Shown one piece after another: positions 43,938 through 45,393 of a stretch of DNA of 45,393 bases. This DNA comes from Staphylococcus borealis (GTDB lineage: Bacteria > Bacillota > Bacilli > Staphylococcales > Staphylococcaceae). Under the pieces are notes generated by a model that saw nothing but the letters and a program-made list of their open reading frames with translations, had not been told where the DNA came from and did not search any database. The first letter of the stretch is position 1. Every line of letters starts with the position of its first letter. The DNA lies in assembly GCF_001224225.1 (NCBI RefSeq), contig NZ_CUEE01000013.1, positions 1 to 45,393 on the forward strand, written 5' to 3'. The position numbers and the translations under genes were made by a program.

Positions 43938-44735
43938 TTATCCTCGTGATTTACCACCTGATATATTAATTGTTGTACCAGTGATGTAACTCGATTTGTC
44001 CGAACTTAAATAACAAACTAAATCAGCTACTTCTGACAACTTACCAACTCTGCCTAGAGGAATAGATTTTGAATAATCACCATTTAATTTATCTACTGTC
44101 GTATTTCTACTATAAGCGAGTGCTTCTTCATATTGTTTAGTTCTTAGACCAGTTTCTTCTAAAATACCTGGTGCTATAGCAACAACTTTAATGTTATGTT
44201 TTCCTAATTCTTTAGCCCAACTTCTCGTAAATCCTATTAAAGCTGCTTTTGTAGCAGAATATATACTTTGTCCTTCTGATCCTTCTTGACCAGCTTCACT
44301 AGCAACATTCACGATGATACCTTTATTTTGTTTAATAAAATGTCTGCTCACTTCTTGGCTAAATAGAATTGGCCCTTTTAAGTTTACACCGAACATTAAA
44401 TCTAAATCTTTCATATTAATTTCATACTCTGGTTTTTCACCTTTAACATCAACTAATAATCGAGGTAAGTTAATACCAGCATTATTAATTAATACATCTA
44501 TACGAGATTGTTTTTCCACAATCGCATTCACTGCCTTTTCAACAGCTTCTTTACTAGTTACATCCGTCTCTATAAAATGATAATCTTTGTTATCAACTGG
44601 GTCATCCTTTAGGTCTATATTATAAACAACTGCATCATTTTCTAATAATGAAGTTACAATTTGTCTACCGATACCAGATGTGCCACCTGTTACAATAATT
44701 ACTTTTCCATTTATTCCTAACCAATTTTCAACCAT
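43938..44735 (-). CDS. srlD: Sorbitol-6-phosphate 2-dehydrogenase
   Basis: A 265-residue short-chain dehydrogenase that oxidises sorbitol 6-phosphate to fructose 6-phosphate with NAD. The cofactor motif TGGTSGIG is at residues 16-23, then VLINNAGIN, the catalytic serine region VNVASEAG, the YSATK active site and a C-terminal GTTINISGGKSRG. ATG 44735 follows TTAGGAGG; the in-frame upstream codon at 44783 is not favoured. It is the first gene of the sorbitol operon, so the promoter lies in 44736-44900. Confidence 0.92.
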   Translation of the reverse strand: MVENWLGINGKVIIVTGGTSGIGRQIVTSLLENDAVVYNIDLKDDPVDNKDYHFIETDVTSKEAVEKAVNAIVEKQSRIDVLINNAGINLPRLLVDVKGEKPEYEINMKDLDLMFGVNLKGPILFSQEVSRHFIKQNKGIIVNVASEAGQEGSEGQSIYSATKAALIGFTRSWAKELGKHNIKVVAIAPGILEETGLRTKQYEEALAYSRNTTVDKLNGDYSKSIPLGRVGKLSEVADLVCYLSSDKSSYITGTTINISGGKSRG

Positions 44736-45100
44736 ATCTTTGCCTCCTAATGAATATTGTTCCTTCATTATAAATTCAAACACCTTTATAATTAATTTTG
44801 ACTTTTATGCACTATTAAGAAATTAAGAAAATAATACATAAAATTCATGGTGTTTTTTATACAGTATTATAATTGATAATAAAGTTTATAATCGCGATTT
44901 TTACACTATGAAGTATTATTTTTGGAAAAGATGGCAGAATATTACTAGTCAATCAAATCAAGTCGATGTAGTGAAATAAAATAGCAGGTGTATTCATGTC
45001 TGTTTTCTACTTTCTGAAATGCTACTTTAGTGTCAGTTGTTTCTATGTTTTTGCGGATATATTGAATACTGACTTTTTGTTATAACAAAATCATTTAAAA
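44736..45100. other. Sorbitol operon promoter region and spacer to IS431
   Basis: No gene is visible. The promoter of the minus-strand sorbitol operon must lie here; a TATAAT-like word on the minus strand near 44870 is the best -10 candidate. A short dyad AATCGCGATT is at 44892-44901. The rest, up to the IS end at 45101, shows nothing I recognise. Confidence 0.5.
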
Positions 45101-45393
45101 GGTTCTGTTGCAAAGTTGAATTTATAGTATAATTTTAATAAAAAGGAGTCTTTTGTATGAACTATTCTCAGATATAAACAATTCAGTAAAGATGTTATTA
45201 CTGTAGCCGTTGGCTACTATCTAAGATATGCATTGAGTTATCGTGATATATCTGAAATATTAAGGGGACGTGGTGTAAATGTTCATCATTCAACGGTGTA
45301 CCGTTGGGTTCAAGAATATGCCCCAATTTTATATCAAATTTGGAAGAAAAAGCATAAAAAAGCTTATTACAAATGGCGTATTGATGAGACGTA
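45101..45393 (+). mobile_element. IS431/IS257-type element (IS6 family), cut by the window end
   Basis: The left inverted repeat GGTTCTGTTGCAAAGT starts at 45101. A transposase ribosome binding site (AAGGAG) and ATG 45157 follow. Only the left 293 bases are inside the window. IS431 is the usual insertion sequence of SCC regions and moves by cointegrate formation. Confidence 0.9.
45157..45393 (+). pseudogene. IS6-family transposase start, apparently frameshifted
   Basis: From ATG 45157 the frame reads MNYSQI and stops. A frame beginning at 45170 continues the normal protein: RYKQFSKDVITVAVGYYLRY, then SYRDISEILRGRGVNVHHST, VYRWVQEYAPILY. The family normally starts MNYFRYKQF, so one extra base lies in the stretch TATTCTCAG. 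The product is therefore not made from the usual start, unless a later start is used. The C-terminal two thirds lie outside the window. Confidence 0.7.

Noticed and set aside
1..45393. mecA/mecC or other beta-lactam resistance genes
   Set aside because: No such gene or mec regulator was found, so the island should not be called SCCmec.
1..45393. CRISPR arrays, tRNA or rRNA genes
   Set aside because: No regularly spaced repeats and no RNA gene features were seen.

Overview
The window is AT-rich Staphylococcus DNA. It is most probably a composite staphylococcal cassette chromosome (SCC) island or its immediate surroundings. The evidence is a complete ccrA/ccrB pair, a complete ccrC, remnants of further ccrA, ccrB and ccrC genes, SCC replication genes (CCPol, MP, Cch2), the conserved SCC block (SAUGI, DUF960, DUF1643 and short ORFs), an internal 26-bp SCC attachment site, and IS431 and ISL3-family insertion sequences. 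No mec gene and no rlmH are present. The species cannot be fixed from this sequence alone.

Layout. (1) 1-4.2 kb is a heavy-metal area: a cadA 3' remnant, a complete P1B-4 metal-exporting ATPase, a CzrA-type regulator with palindromic candidate operators, and a truncated ZIP transporter. (2) 4.15-5.3 kb is scar tissue: 5' ccrB and 3' ccrA fragments on the minus strand, then the 3' end of a cch helicase on the plus strand. (3) 5.3-12.4 kb is an SCC core: a 20-codon ORF, an inverted repeat, ccrA-ccrB, three small membrane-anchored proteins, and the SAUGI block. (4) 12.5-15.1 kb holds a fused wall-teichoic-acid-type enzyme (glycerophosphotransferase plus glycosyltransferase). (5) 15.19 kb is an SCC attachment site in inverted orientation. 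(6) 15.4-27.1 kb is a defence island: an AbiGi/AbiGii-like pair, a complete type I restriction-modification system (hsdM, hsdS, hsdR), and an McrBC/LlaJI-like pair whose mcrB is broken twice. (7) 27.1-36.9 kb is a second core on the minus strand: CCPol-MP-cch2 (cch2 has a nonsense codon), a 25-aa ORF, an inverted repeat, ccrC, a deleted SAUGI/DUF1643 scar, an EF-hand membrane protein, a second ccrC split by an ISL3-family element, and a full SAUGI block. (8) 37-39.5 kb has an unknown 491-aa gene and an IS30-type remnant. (9) 39.6-44.7 kb is a complete sorbitol PTS operon (regulator, GutM, EIIC, EIIB, EIIA and the dehydrogenase). (10) From 45.1 kb an IS431-like element begins; its transposase appears frameshifted.

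How it works together. CcrA/CcrB and CcrC excise and integrate cassettes. CCPol-MP and Cch2 form the replication module known from SCCmec. SAUGI inhibits host uracil-DNA glycosylase. The payload adds metal export, envelope polymer synthesis and layered phage defence.

Recurring architectural signals that deserve attention are: intrinsic-terminator hairpins inside the 3' coding ends of ccrB and ccrC; duplicated terminators bracketing cargo blocks; a 14-24 bp AAGTGGTAAAAGTG repeat clustered around ccrC; a perfect inverted repeat following a tiny ORF between cch and ccr in both cores; and EF-hand membrane-anchored proteins downstream of both ccr types.
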